DNA of 64,000 nt from Allomuricauda sp. ARW1Y1 (GCF_013407935.1 NZ_JACBZU010000002.1:558001-622000), one strand, 5' to 3'; positions 9,455 to 18,605 are shown, counted from the stretch's first letter. Notes: generated by a model not told the origin, from the letters alone. Numbers and translations are program-made.

Positions 9455-10030
9455 CTAGTTTCCTACTACTACTTTTGGGTGTCTAATGATGCGGTCCCCC
9501 AACTTGAAGCCCTTTTCCACCACATCGATAATTTTCCCTTTCATTTTTTTATCAGGTGCGGGGATTTGGGTGATGGCATCGTGCACCTCGGCATCAAAAG
9601 CGTCCCCAGCACTTACTTCTACTTCCTCCAAGCCCTTGTTTTTAAGGGTTTCCTTGAACTTATTACTGATAAGCTCCACACCCTTGAACATTTCTTTGTC
9701 CTCCGACTTGGAAAGCTCTTTCAATGCTCTGTCAAAATCGTCCATAATGGGAAGCAGTGCTACCATGACCTCTTGTCCTGCCGTTTTGAACAGATCCATT
9801 CGCTCCTTGGATGTTCTGCGTTTGTAGTTTTCAAACTCGGCAAAAAGCCTTAGAAATTTTTCCTTTTCCTTGGCCAAATCCTCGCGCAACTGCTCCTCTT
9901 CGGATTTTTCCTCCTCGTTTTCTTCGGCAGTATCGCCCTCTATATGCTCATCGTTCAGCTCAGTACTCTCTTCGGTTTGCCCTTTTTTAGGCTCATCTTC
10001 CATTTCCTCAACCTTACTTTTATTGCTCAT
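9455..10030 (-). CDS. grpE: Nucleotide exchange factor GrpE
   Basis: 191 residues. A long acidic N-terminal tail (residues 5-50, Glu-rich) precedes a coiled coil and the GrpE head: ENYKRRTSKERMDL, LLPIMDDFDRAL, and a C-terminal beta domain ending VEKGFKLGDRIIRHPKVVV. GrpE releases ADP from DnaK. Co-transcribed with dnaJ, 6 nt apart. Confidence 0.97.
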   Translation of the reverse strand: MSNKSKVEEMEDEPKKGQTEESTELNDEHIEGDTAEENEEEKSEEEQLREDLAKEKEKFLRLFAEFENYKRRTSKERMDLFKTAGQEVMVALLPIMDDFDRALKELSKSEDKEMFKGVELISNKFKETLKNKGLEEVEVSAGDAFDAEVHDAITQIPAPDKKMKGKIIDVVEKGFKLGDRIIRHPKVVVGN

Positions 10031-10110
10031 ATTCTATTGTTTTATTCGGATTTGAAATGGCAAAAGTACTGCCAATTGTCTAAAAATGTCAAAATGTCAC
10101 CGCAAAACAT

Positions 10111-10136
10111 AAAAAAAGCCGCCGAAGCGGTCTTTC
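10111..10136 (-). terminator. Terminator after the epimerase gene
   Basis: On the minus strand GACCGC-TTCG-GCGGC forms a short stem closed by a stable TTCG tetraloop and runs into TTTTTTT. It sits 40 nt after the epimerase stop and before the grpE start. Confidence 0.65.
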
Positions 10137-10175
10137 TATAATGACAAACTCATTGTAACGAATGTATCACGGATA

Positions 10176-11120
10176 TTATACCTCCAGGGATGCCGCAACA
10201 CCATTTTCATGGGAGGCATAAATGGCCTCAAGTGCCTGACAGATGTTGGCATGCTGAAATACGAAGCCCTCCTCCTCTATTTTTTTGCCACTTACTCGTT
10301 GACTGGCCAATAAGAGGGTTGCCATTTTTCCTAAAACTATTTTGAGCACAAAGGCAGGCACATTGGGCAACCACAAGGGTCGTTCCAAAACTTTGGCGAG
10401 CTCCTTGGTCAACTTGGTATTAGTTACCGGGTTGGGCGCCACTGCGTTGTACACTCCTGTTAGATTGTTTTCCACGGCAAACACGAACAACTGGGCCAAA
10501 TCCTCGATATGGACCCAAGATTGCCATTGGTCACCGCTACCAATGGGCGCACCTACAAAGTTTTTAACGGGCATGGCCATTTTGGGCAGGGCCCCTCCAT
10601 CTTTGGACAATACCAAACCTATCCTGATTTTGGCGACGTCAATATCCAATGCTTTAAAAGTGTCGGCTTCGGACTCCCATTTGGTCACCACTTCACCTAA
10701 AAAACCGTTATCACTCTCGGTAGTGGATTCATCGTAATAGGCACTGGTGGAATCTGGATAAATTCCTATGGCCGAAGCAGATACCAAACATTCCACCTCA
10801 TGGCTCTCCGACTGCTCCACTCCCTTTTTAAGGGTTCTCAAGCTATCGATTCTGCTGGAAAGCACCTTTTTTTTGTGCTCTGGAGTCCAGCGTTTGGCGA
10901 TACTGGTCCCTGCCAAATTGATAATGGCCTGGACATTCTCAAAACACTTCAAATCAATCTCCCCTTTAGCGGGATTCCAATAAAAACCAGTATAATCTTC
11001 CGCGGTGGAAATTTTATCCTTGCTCGTAGTCAAATAATTTACGGGAATGCCTTTTTGGTGCAGCACCTTTACAATGGCCTGCCCGACCAATCCCGTCGCT
11101 CCTGTTATCAACACCTTCAT
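10176..11120 (-). CDS. TIGR01777 family NAD(P)-binding epimerase
   Basis: 314 residues. N-terminal Rossmann motif GATGLVGQAIVKVL (7-20), INLAGTSIAKRWT, the short-chain dehydrogenase segment ending in a DUF1731-like C-terminus (about 250-300). This matches the YfcH/SulA-like family of extended SDR proteins, whose substrate is unknown. It stands alone between the grpE unit and mnmD. Confidence 0.9.
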   Translation of the reverse strand: MKVLITGATGLVGQAIVKVLHQKGIPVNYLTTSKDKISTAEDYTGFYWNPAKGEIDLKCFENVQAIINLAGTSIAKRWTPEHKKKVLSSRIDSLRTLKKGVEQSESHEVECLVSASAIGIYPDSTSAYYDESTTESDNGFLGEVVTKWESEADTFKALDIDVAKIRIGLVLSKDGGALPKMAMPVKNFVGAPIGSGDQWQSWVHIEDLAQLFVFAVENNLTGVYNAVAPNPVTNTKLTKELAKVLERPLWLPNVPAFVLKIVLGKMATLLLASQRVSGKKIEEEGFVFQHANICQALEAIYASHENGVAASLEV

Positions 11121-11257
11121 ACTATCCTATTCTTTGACACAAAGTTATAGGTTTAATCGACTGTTTATGAGACCTTAATTTAGGTTTAACATATTTGTTC
11201 AAACTTTAAAACAATTTATGACCACCCAAAGAACTCTCCTTAACAGATTGTTGGCAA

Positions 11258-11923
11258 CTAGCCGTGTTTGGTAGCCCTCAACATTTCCCTTTTTCCTGGT
11301 GGACCGGGCAATCTTTCCACGACAAAACCGACTGCTTGCATGGCCCTACGCACACTGCCTTTGGCGGCGTAGGTCACCAAAACACCTCCGGGTTTGGCGG
11401 CTTCATACATCTTGGAAAAAAGTTCCTCTGTCCATAACTCGGGCTGCACCCTTGCCCCAAAGGCATCAAAATAAATAAGGTTGAACAAGTTTTGGGCATC
11501 GATATCCTTAAAATCCTTCTTTTGCTTACAAAGTGAGAAGTGATCAGCAATGGAGATGTGCTTTTCCCATGGTGAAGAGTGCATGTGTTGGAAAGGCTCC
11601 TGCAGTTTATCAACTCCCAACTGATGTACATAATTCAAGGCCTCAATTTCTTCCATGGACACGGGGTATGCCTCCACCCCGACATAATCAATGACGAGCT
11701 CCAACTTGGGGGCTTCCAACAGCGTAATCAATGCGTTAAGTCCCGTACCAAAACCAATTTCCAAAAGCTTGACCTCAGTGCTGTTGAACAATCTGAGGCC
11801 ATGCTCGATAAAAACGTGGTACGCTTCCTGAATGGCGCCGTGCTTGGAGTGGTACTGTTCGTTCCAGTCCTCTATTTGGATGGTTTTGGAACCATCTCCA
11901 GTAGTGATGATTTTTCGTTTCAA
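11258..11923 (-). CDS. mnmD: tRNA (5-methylaminomethyl-2-thiouridine34) methyltransferase MnmD
   Basis: 221 residues. SAM-binding motif LLEIGFGTGLNAL, the MnmD segment YFDAFGARVQPELWTEELF and the C-terminal KREMLRA. It corresponds to the methyltransferase half of E. coli MnmC without the FAD oxidase half, the usual form in Bacteroidota. It finishes mnm5s2U at the wobble position of some tRNAs. Its start overlaps the DUF4920 gene stop by 4 nt. Confidence 0.9.
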   Translation of the reverse strand: MKRKIITTGDGSKTIQIEDWNEQYHSKHGAIQEAYHVFIEHGLRLFNSTEVKLLEIGFGTGLNALITLLEAPKLELVIDYVGVEAYPVSMEEIEALNYVHQLGVDKLQEPFQHMHSSPWEKHISIADHFSLCKQKKDFKDIDAQNLFNLIYFDAFGARVQPELWTEELFSKMYEAAKPGGVLVTYAAKGSVRRAMQAVGFVVERLPGPPGKREMLRATKHG

Positions 11924-12393
11924 GGTTGACTTTCGATCAGCACACCATCGGCCTCGAACCTGAGCGTTTTCTTTGGTGAGGTGATCAAGGCCAGCTCATC
12001 TTCCGATGCACCTTCATCTTCGGCGTAATGCCTTTGGTCTTCTACCGACATTTCTTCAAAAAAGGCGGCTCCATTCATCACCACCCTTTTTCCGGCAGCA
12101 TCCTTGGGCACAAAAAAGCCGTAATCCTTAAAACGGACAAAAACTTCTTCGTTCGACTCCAATTGGACTTTCATCCAGCAACCTTTGGCTTGGCAAACCT
12201 CTTTTATTTCCCCAACCACTTGTGTTTGTAATGAATCTTTCCCCACAATTTGATCATACGGAGCGGCAGTCTTTGATGCTTGGTCGGAAATGGCAAATTC
12301 CTCGCCAAAATAATCTCCTTTCATGGTCTCTTGCTTACAGGAAACCAAGCAAATACCTAGAAGTGCAACAGTGAAAATGTTAAAAACCCTCAT
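11920..12393 (-). CDS. DUF4920 domain lipoprotein
   Basis: 157 residues. A signal peptide with a lipobox (CLVSCKQ, lipidated Cys at residue 19) then a DUF4920 domain with VCQAKGCWMKV, a conserved Cys pair, and VRFKDYGFFVPKDAAGK. Probably a periplasmic or outer-membrane lipoprotein; biochemical role unknown. Translationally coupled (ATGA) to mnmD downstream. Confidence 0.85.
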   Translation of the reverse strand: MRVFNIFTVALLGICLVSCKQETMKGDYFGEEFAISDQASKTAAPYDQIVGKDSLQTQVVGEIKEVCQAKGCWMKVQLESNEEVFVRFKDYGFFVPKDAAGKRVVMNGAAFFEEMSVEDQRHYAEDEGASEDELALITSPKKTLRFEADGVLIESQP

Positions 12394-12498
12394 TTTTGAT
12401 AAGATTTAAATGAATTAAGATGAAGTATCATATTTAGATTTGAGAAAAGTCCAAAACTAACAATAATTAGCTAATTTTAGCCTGAAAATATAACTGAT

Positions 12499-13575
12499 AT
12501 GGAAACAGTGGCCCATAAAATAGCGATAGAAAAAACGAAGTCTTCGAAGATCCAACAGGTGGATTTTGACAACCTTTCCTTTGGAAGTGTGTATTCGGAC
12601 CACATGTTGGTCTGTGATTATAAAAACGGAAAATGGGAAATCCCTAAGATTGTTCCCTACCAGCCCATCACCTTAGACCCTTCTGCAAAAATATTCCATT
12701 ACGGACAGTCCATTTTTGAAGGCATGAAGGCCTACAAGGATGAGAATGGAAAGGTATGGCTTTTTAGACCGGAACAAAACTGTGCTCGATTGAATAAATC
12801 CGCCAAAAGATTGGCCATTCCCGAAATTCCGGAAGCTTACTTTATGGAAGGGTTGAACGCGCTTATCGATTTGGAGCGCGATTGGATTCCAACAAACCCA
12901 GGCAGTTCCTTATACATAAGACCATTTGTGTTTGCCTCAGGAAATGGGTTCCACGCTTCCCCTGCCAATGAGTACAAATTCATAATCGCCTGTGCACCTT
13001 CGGGCTCCTACTTTTCAGGTAAGGTCAAGGTGTTGATTGAAGAGACCTACTCGCGCGCCGCAAATGGTGGCGTTGGGTATGCAAAGGCAGGTGGTAATTA
13101 TGCTGGACAGTTCTATCCTACCAAATTGGCCGCCGACAAAGGATACCAACAGGTGATATGGACAGATGACAATACCCATGAGTTTATTGAGGAAGCAGGT
13201 GCCATGAACGTTTTTGTACGTATTAATGATACCCTCCTGACGGCACCGACCAGTGACCGTATCCTGGATGGAATCACTAGAAAAAGTATTTTGGACATCG
13301 CTGAGGACGAAGGGATTCCAACCGAGGTGAGAAAAATTTCGGTACACGAATTGGTGGAAGCCGCCAAGAACGGCTCCCTAAAGGAAATGTTCGGAGCTGG
13401 AACCGCAGCGGTCATATCCCCCATCTCGGGCTTTGGCTATAGCGGCAAGGATTACGATTTGCCCGAATTGGAGGAAAGCTATGCTTCCCGTTTAAAGAAA
13501 AGAATCACGGACATTCAATATAACCGTGCATCCGACCCATTTGGATGGCGACAAGAAGTGGTTTCACAAGAATAA
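12499..13575 (+). CDS. ilvE: Branched-chain amino acid aminotransferase
   Basis: 358 residues, the long (type II) BCAT form. FHYGQSIFEGMKAYK, the Schiff-base lysine in YAKAGGNYAG, and the PLP phosphate-binding LDGITRKSILDIA are visible. It exchanges amino groups between Leu/Ile/Val and 2-oxoglutarate for synthesis and breakdown. Single-gene unit with a strong terminator directly behind it. Confidence 0.96.
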   Translation: METVAHKIAIEKTKSSKIQQVDFDNLSFGSVYSDHMLVCDYKNGKWEIPKIVPYQPITLDPSAKIFHYGQSIFEGMKAYKDENGKVWLFRPEQNCARLNKSAKRLAIPEIPEAYFMEGLNALIDLERDWIPTNPGSSLYIRPFVFASGNGFHASPANEYKFIIACAPSGSYFSGKVKVLIEETYSRAANGGVGYAKAGGNYAGQFYPTKLAADKGYQQVIWTDDNTHEFIEEAGAMNVFVRINDTLLTAPTSDRILDGITRKSILDIAEDEGIPTEVRKISVHELVEAAKNGSLKEMFGAGTAAVISPISGFGYSGKDYDLPELEESYASRLKKRITDIQYNRASDPFGWRQEVVSQE

Positions 13576-13602
13576 AAAAAGGCGCCAAATGGCGCCTTTT
13601 TT
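13574..13602. terminator. Bidirectional terminator between ilvE and the MazG-like gene
   Basis: Perfect GGCGCC (13581-13586) / GGCGCC (13591-13596) stem with AAAT loop, flanked by A7 and T6 runs, so it works on both strands for the convergent genes. Confidence 0.9.
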
Positions 13603-13987
13603 ATTTATCCATGATGGTCTGTATATCCGGTTTAAAATAATTGGGACCTTTGAGTACTTTTCCATCTTCCCGATATATCGGTTTTCCATCAGCACCCAAT
13701 TTGCTCATATTACTTCGCTGAATCTCTTCAAAAACCTCCTCTATTTTATATTGCATGCCATGCTCCAAAATGGTTCCGCACAAAATATAGAGCATATCGC
13801 CCAAAGCATCGGCCACTTCCACTAGGTCGCCACTGTTCGCGGCCTCGAGGTATTCCTTATTTTCCTCATCCATTAAATTAAACCTCAATGTATTCTTTTC
13901 GGGACCTAAATTGGCTTTCGGTTGTTGCAAAACTCCCAATCCAAAGGAATTGTGAAAGAGCTCCACTGCTTTAATTTTACGTTTCAT
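13601..13987 (-). CDS. MazG-like nucleotide pyrophosphohydrolase
   Basis: 128 residues, all-alpha NTP pyrophosphatase fold. The metal-binding pattern is EENKEYLEA followed by EVADALGDMLYI, the EExxE..ExxD motif of the MazG/HisE superfamily. Such enzymes hydrolyse non-canonical or excess NTPs; the substrate is unknown. Convergent with ilvE. Confidence 0.85.
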   Translation of the reverse strand: MKRKIKAVELFHNSFGLGVLQQPKANLGPEKNTLRFNLMDEENKEYLEAANSGDLVEVADALGDMLYILCGTILEHGMQYKIEEVFEEIQRSNMSKLGADGKPIYREDGKVLKGPNYFKPDIQTIMDK

Positions 13988-14026
13988 TACTTAATTTTGA
14001 TTTAGCTTTGCATAAAAATATAAAAT

Positions 14027-14215
14027 ATGTTCAGCACGGGACAGCTCATTTTTGCCGCCTTATTTTTCATCGCTTTTGTTGTAATCATCTCCCTTTCCTA
14101 CCGAAAAGACAAAAAATTGCACAAAAAGAACTACAAGGGCGTCATTTGGATCCTTGTTTCTTTCATAACTTTTATAATTATCCTCTTCATTATTAAGTTC
14201 TTTCTTAAAAATTAA
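14027..14215 (+). CDS. Small two-helix membrane protein
   Basis: 62 residues. Two hydrophobic helices (about 6-24 and 42-59) are separated by a basic loop (SYRKDKKLHKKNYKG). I do not know a function. It lies 39 nt from the divergent MazG-like gene and points toward the small ORF and crcB. Confidence 0.7.
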   Translation: MFSTGQLIFAALFFIAFVVIISLSYRKDKKLHKKNYKGVIWILVSFITFIIILFIIKFFLKN

Positions 14216-14296
14216 CAACAGATTTGACTTAACCACAAAAATGAACGGTTTTGCAACAATAGTGACCGTTCCATTTCGTTCTTATAGGAAAAACCG

Positions 14297-14304
14297 TACT
14301 TTTG
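14297..14304 (+). promoter_or_regulatory. Flavobacterial -7 promoter element
   Basis: TACTTTTG matches TAnnTTTG. It lies 29 nt before the ATG of the small ORF at 14333; I see no clear -33 TTG at ideal spacing. Confidence 0.5.
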
Positions 14305-14332
14305 TTTAACACTAATTTAGCACCTAACCTAA

Positions 14333-14512
14333 ATGACTGTTTTTTTTAGTATTCTGTTCGTTTTGCTTGCAATTAATGCCATTCTGTTGATTTTCAGCGT
14401 CAACGGAGCAAAAGAAAGATTTACAAAACCAATTCAGCGGATTTCAACGACCTCTACTACCAAACTTTTCCCCCGAGAGGCTTTAGAGACCGAGTACAAA
14501 GAAGCGGTTTAG
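14333..14512 (+). CDS. Small single-pass membrane protein
   Basis: 59 residues: one membrane helix (about 4-22, SILFVLLAINAILLIFSV) and a basic/Thr-rich tail. The upstream -7 element at the right distance and the tight spacing to crcB (16 nt) support a real gene. Function unknown; it may be co-expressed with the fluoride channel. Confidence 0.65.
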   Translation: MTVFFSILFVLLAINAILLIFSVNGAKERFTKPIQRISTTSTTKLFPREALETEYKEAV

Positions 14513-14528
14513 TTTGTACTTTTAAGGC

Positions 14529-14900
14529 ATGAAACAGGCCTTACTCGTTTTTTTGGGCGGGGGATTTGGAAGCGTATTGCGCTATCTCATCTCAAAATCC
14601 CTTAATCCCGTATTCCAAAATTTTTTTCTGGGCACCTTCTTGGTAAACGTTGTTGGTTGTTTCCTCATTGGACTATTCTTGGGGTTATCTGCCAAAGGCA
14701 ACTTGCTATCCTATAACAACACTATTTTTTTAGCCACGGGATTTTGTGGAGGCTTCACCACTTTTTCCGCATTTGCTTTTGAAAAGCATTCCCTTTTAAA
14801 AAATGGCGACCTACTACCTTTTGCCATTTACATGGCTTCCAGCATCATTATAGGTGTATTGGCCGTAGTTCTGGGGCTTTGGCTATCCAAACAACTGTAA
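14529..14900 (+). CDS. crcB: Fluoride channel CrcB/FluC
   Basis: 123 residues with four membrane helices. Family motifs: GGGFGSVLRYLIS at the N-terminus, FLVNVVGCFLIG, and TGFCGGFTTFSAFAFE, which includes the pore Phe/Thr residues and central Na+ site. The dual-topology dimer exports fluoride. I see no fluoride riboswitch upstream, so control probably comes from the promoter shared with the 59-residue ORF. Confidence 0.93.
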   Translation: MKQALLVFLGGGFGSVLRYLISKSLNPVFQNFFLGTFLVNVVGCFLIGLFLGLSAKGNLLSYNNTIFLATGFCGGFTTFSAFAFEKHSLLKNGDLLPFAIYMASSIIIGVLAVVLGLWLSKQL

Positions 14901-15052
14901 TAGTTACAGATTACATTTTTACAGTAAAAATTTGTTAAAAATTGAACAAAATCAATTCATTTCTTCCGTTTGATGCAAAAAACTCATTTCTGATTGTTTT
15001 GTGTTAAATAAAAATCAACAAATAGCTAAGAAAATAAGTTATAAAATTAAAT

Positions 15053-15081
15053 ACCCCTAAAATTATAGGGGTGTTTTTTTT
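15053..15081 (+). terminator. Terminator downstream of crcB
   Basis: ACCCCTA (15053-15059) / TAGGGGT (15066-15072), 6-nt loop, then eight T. It lies 150 nt after the crcB stop in AT-rich DNA with no other visible gene. Confidence 0.75.
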
Positions 15082-15140
15082 ATACCCATAAAAATCTTCG
15101 CAATACCCTCTTCTTTTTCATAGTCTCCTCTATTATCCCA

Positions 15141-15148
15141 TATATTTG
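15141..15148 (+). promoter_or_regulatory. -7 promoter element of glnK-amtB
   Basis: TATATTTG, a full match to TAnnTTTG, 23 nt before the glnK ATG. No sigma-54 (-24/-12 GG..GC) pattern is visible. Confidence 0.55.
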
Positions 15149-15171
15149 ACGCGACAATTAATTTCTTTATC

Positions 15172-15510
15172 ATGAAAAAAGTCGAGGCAATAATTAGAAA
15201 ATCCAAATTTGACGAGGTCAAAAAGGCCCTGCATCAAATTGAGGTCAACTTCTTTAGTTACTGGGATGTAACGGGGGTTGGAAACGAAAAACAAGGACAT
15301 GTGTATCGAGGTATCTCCTACAGCACCTCAGATATACAACGAAGGTATTTGGTTATCGTGGTCAGCGATGACTTTCTGGAAAAAACCGTGAACACTTTAT
15401 TGGATACCGCCAGCACCGGTAATGTGGGTGATGGAAAAATCTTCGTTTCCGATGTTATCGAGGCCTACAGGATCAGAACCAAGGAAAGCGGAAGCGCTGG
15501 AATCAACTAA
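15172..15510 (+). CDS. glnK: P-II family nitrogen regulatory protein
   Basis: 112 residues. N-terminal MKKVEAIIRKSKFDEVKKAL and C-terminal GDGKIFVSDVIEAYRIRTKE are the PII signature regions. Tyr50 in YRGISYS sits at the classical T-loop position, but the rest of the T-loop (STSDIQRRY) differs from the enteric form. It binds ATP/ADP and 2-oxoglutarate and gates the ammonium channel whose gene follows 28 nt later. Confidence 0.95.
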   Translation: MKKVEAIIRKSKFDEVKKALHQIEVNFFSYWDVTGVGNEKQGHVYRGISYSTSDIQRRYLVIVVSDDFLEKTVNTLLDTASTGNVGDGKIFVSDVIEAYRIRTKESGSAGIN

Positions 15511-15538
15511 TTATCAATCAAAAAAATAGCAAAAGCTT

Positions 15539-16795
15539 ATGGAAGCAGGATTATTTACCGCAAACAATGTATGGATGATGATTTGTGCAGGACTAGTATT
15601 CTTTATGCACCTTGGATTCTCTTTTTTGGAAATAGGACTCACCAGACAGAAAAACACCGTAAATATTTTGTTCAAAAACGTATTCATTATATGTGTGGGA
15701 CTACTCCTATATTATATTGGTGGATTCAACCTGATGTATCCAGGCTTTGAAGACGGGGATACCGGATTTTTGAAGTTTGCTGGTTTTGGCATTGGAGCTC
15801 CGGAAAATGGTATGACCCCAGCGTATGCCGATGGTGGATACACTTGGTGGACCGACTTTCTCTTTCAAGGTATGTTCGCTGCCACTGCTGCCACCATTGT
15901 GTCCGGTGCCGTTGCAGAAAGGGTGAAATTGGGTGGCTTTATGCTGTTCACCCTAGTGTATGTAGGCTTGGTGTATCCTATCGTTGGATCTTGGCAATGG
16001 GGAGGTGGTTTCCTTTCTTCGCTCTCTTATGGGGAAGCCGAAGGATTCTATGATTTCGCAGGTTCTACGCTGGTCCATTCCGTGGGAGGCTGGGGTGCCT
16101 TGATTGCCATTTTTCTTTTGGGCGGTCGTATCGGAAAGTTCGGAGAGGATGGAAGCACAAATGCAATTCCTGGGCATAATTTACCGCTAGCGACCGCAGG
16201 GGTTCTTATCCTATGGCTCGGATGGTTCGGTTTTAACGGTGGTTCGGTACTATCGGCCGATCCAGCCTTAACATCTTTGGTATTGGTTACCACTTCCCTT
16301 GCTGCGGCAGCTGGAGGCGTATCCGCATTTATTACGTCCACATTGCTTTATAAAAACTATGACTTAACGATGTTTTTGAACGGCATACTTGGAGGACTTG
16401 TGGGGATTACCGCAGGCGCCGATCAAATGTCACCCAATGAAGCAGTCATCATTGGTCTTATTGCGGGAGTCATCATTGTTTTTGGGGTTGCCCTAATTGA
16501 CCGTTTGAAGCTTGATGATCCCGTGGGTGCTGTTACGGTACACCTTATCTGCGGTATTTGGGGGACTTTGGCCGTTGGACTTTTTGGGGGCAAAGCCGGT
16601 TTTGACCAATTTTTGGTCCAATTAGCTGGTATAGGTGCTGCGGCCGCCTTTTGTTCCAGTACCGCGTTTATCATTCTTTTTGCCATTAAAAAAACAGCTG
16701 GACTCCGGGTTTCAAGAGAAGAAGAACTCGACGGACTCGATATTCACGAGCATGGGATGGATGCCTATGCCGATTTCCGAATGAACCAACACTAA
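15539..16795 (+). CDS. amtB: Ammonium transporter
   Basis: 418 residues with 11 predicted membrane helices. The twin pore histidines are in STLVHSVGGWGAL and AVTVHLICGIWGTL; the AATIVSGAVAERVKL signature is also present. The short cytoplasmic tail ends in a His/Asp-rich sequence. Conducts NH4+/NH3 when ammonium is scarce and is plugged by GlnK. Confidence 0.97.
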   Translation: MEAGLFTANNVWMMICAGLVFFMHLGFSFLEIGLTRQKNTVNILFKNVFIICVGLLLYYIGGFNLMYPGFEDGDTGFLKFAGFGIGAPENGMTPAYADGGYTWWTDFLFQGMFAATAATIVSGAVAERVKLGGFMLFTLVYVGLVYPIVGSWQWGGGFLSSLSYGEAEGFYDFAGSTLVHSVGGWGALIAIFLLGGRIGKFGEDGSTNAIPGHNLPLATAGVLILWLGWFGFNGGSVLSADPALTSLVLVTTSLAAAAGGVSAFITSTLLYKNYDLTMFLNGILGGLVGITAGADQMSPNEAVIIGLIAGVIIVFGVALIDRLKLDDPVGAVTVHLICGIWGTLAVGLFGGKAGFDQFLVQLAGIGAAAAFCSSTAFIILFAIKKTAGLRVSREEELDGLDIHEHGMDAYADFRMNQH

Positions 16796-16805
16796 CTATT
16801 GCTAT

Positions 16806-16853
16806 AAAGAGGAACGGAGCGTTCTGCCAAACGCTCCGTCAGACAACCTCTTT
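16806..16853 (+). repeat. Long hairpin in the amtB-OMP intergenic region
   Basis: A perfect 10-bp stem ACGGAGCGTT (16814-16823) / AACGCTCCGT (16830-16839) lies inside an outer AAAGAGG (16806-16812) / CCTCTTT (16847-16853) pair. There is no U-run, so it may be a processing or attenuation structure as well as a terminator. The remaining gap to 17114 holds no other feature I can support. Confidence 0.7.
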
Positions 16854-17114
16854 CGTGTTTAACTCAATCAATTTGTTTAAAAACCCTTTTACAGGCATTA
16901 CAACTATATGATTATGAAAGTGGCAATCTTCTTCCAAAATACTAAAAATAGTTTGTTCCGAGAACTGACAATACTATTTGTGAACAACTGGAGACCTTCC
17001 ACCCGTAATCATACAGTAAATCAACTTTTGCCTATTCATTTATAATGAAGGGGTTATCACAAACGTGCCCTTTGGCGGCACAAACCATTATTAATCCTTT
17101 TAAACTTAGAAATC

Positions 17115-17864
17115 ATGCAAAAGAAACAGTTTATTTTATCGATGTTGTTCGCTGGTGTTGCCTTTATTTCCAAAGGTGTAGCCCAAGATGCTCCTAGCAG
17201 TGACGACAAACTTAGCGCAAGCCTAACGCTAAATCACGATGCCTTTTTTGGCTTTAATCCCATGATGGCTCTTTCCTATTCCTTGAGCGATACAGATGCC
17301 CTTACGTTTTATGGCATTCAATGGGGTGCAGGTACAGGCTCCGCATGGGGGCAGTGGACCGAGTTTGGCGTTGGATACAACAAGACCATTGGGGCATTTG
17401 ACATTAATCCCCAATTAGGTTTTACTATGGGAAGCCTTTTGTCCAGCGGCGCCGCACAGCCAGGTATCATTGGAGATGGTATTGTTCCTAACCTTACTGT
17501 TAATTTAGGAACCGACCTGCTCGAAGGCCAATTTTACTTTGGTTATTACGGAGCTTTGAGCGATAAGACTGCGACGGGTGAGGCCACAAACAACTATGTA
17601 CACTATTGGGCAAACCTTGGTCTCAAGGTGACGGATTTTTTCTCCGTGGGAGGTCATTTTGAAGAGCTGTTCCTCTCCGGTGGTCAAATCAATGGTGGTG
17701 GAGAACTCGACAGAGCAGACGGCTACGTTTGGCTAGGGCCTTATGTACAGTTTCAAAAAGGAAACGCTGGGTTGAGATTTTCCTTCGGAGGAAACTTGGC
17801 CGATGAAGATGAGCGGTTTGCTCCCAACGATTTTTACAAATTATCTTTCTTTATTTCTTTATAA
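17115..17864 (+). CDS. Outer-membrane beta-barrel protein linked to amtB
   Basis: 249 residues: signal peptide to about residue 24 (AFISKGVAQ), then repeated amphipathic strands with Gly/aromatic turns (WGQWTEFGVGYN, FYFGYYGAL, YVWLGPYVQF), ending in the barrel-closing FYKLSFFISL. Its place behind glnK-amtB suggests an outer-membrane role in nitrogen uptake, an inference from order only. I believe a similar gene follows amt in related genomes. Confidence 0.75.
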   Translation: MQKKQFILSMLFAGVAFISKGVAQDAPSSDDKLSASLTLNHDAFFGFNPMMALSYSLSDTDALTFYGIQWGAGTGSAWGQWTEFGVGYNKTIGAFDINPQLGFTMGSLLSSGAAQPGIIGDGIVPNLTVNLGTDLLEGQFYFGYYGALSDKTATGEATNNYVHYWANLGLKVTDFFSVGGHFEELFLSGGQINGGGELDRADGYVWLGPYVQFQKGNAGLRFSFGGNLADEDERFAPNDFYKLSFFISL

Positions 17865-17902
17865 TGGTCAGCTATTCTGAGGTATTCCTGACGAATAGAT
17901 AA

Positions 17903-18559
17903 TCATTCCATCAAAAAGTTTTTCTCTCCTGCTCTCACCTCAGTTCTCAAATAATTTTGCCTTGGCACTAGAGGGCAGGAGAACTTTTTGTTGTACACAC
18001 AATAGGGATTGTACGCTCGGTTAAAATCAATCACTAGGGTATCCCCATCGGGAATGGAAAGGTCGATGTACCTGCCACCACCGTAGGTTTCCTCACCGTT
18101 GGTCTCATCCAAAAAAGGCAAAAAAAGGTAATCCTCAAATTCCTCATCGCCCAGCAGGCCCAAACTCTGGTACACTTCCAGTTGATGCGCTTTACCGTTC
18201 AACGAAAAATGGGCAATGCCGTAGACAACTTCCTGAGTCTGCCTATCTGTTGTTGTTGGCATCAAAAAAGGTTCGGCATCAGGAGTTCTTTCAAACCTGG
18301 CCTTTACAATGTAAGAGGTATCGGGCTCAAAGAAGTCCAAACTCTCAAAATCCTTTCGGTATTTATCGGGTAAGGGAGAAGAATCGGGGTCTTTGAAATT
18401 TTCGTTCTGCTGTTTTTGGTATTCCAAGATTTCTGCTACCAAATCAGATGTGGCGGTAACTGTGTCTTCCTCGTCGTGGTACTTTTTACCTCTACCACAG
18501 GCCACCAAGCCAATCGCCAAAAGTAAGACTGCATATTTCATCTTGAAGTATTTGTGCAA
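17903..18559 (-). CDS. DUF1684 domain lipoprotein
   Basis: 218 residues; ATG at 18541 (MKYAVLLLAIGLVACG) would give a cleaner lipoprotein signal and may be the true start. Lipobox GLVACG. The DUF1684 core is clear: GGGRYIDL, DFNRAYNPYCVYN and CPLVPRQNYL, followed by AGEK. Function unknown. Convergent with the amtB-linked barrel gene. Confidence 0.87.
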   Translation of the reverse strand: MHKYFKMKYAVLLLAIGLVACGRGKKYHDEEDTVTATSDLVAEILEYQKQQNENFKDPDSSPLPDKYRKDFESLDFFEPDTSYIVKARFERTPDAEPFLMPTTTDRQTQEVVYGIAHFSLNGKAHQLEVYQSLGLLGDEEFEDYLFLPFLDETNGEETYGGGRYIDLSIPDGDTLVIDFNRAYNPYCVYNKKFSCPLVPRQNYLRTEVRAGEKNFLME

Positions 18560-18605
18560 AAATACAGCTTATCCCGCACAAACAAAGGATTAGGTCAGAA
18601 GCACC

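Noticed and set aside
14901..15171. Possible fluoride or other riboswitch near crcB/glnK
   Set aside because: Only a simple terminator and a -7 element are visible; no pseudoknot pattern or conserved riboswitch core, and it follows crcB rather than preceding it.
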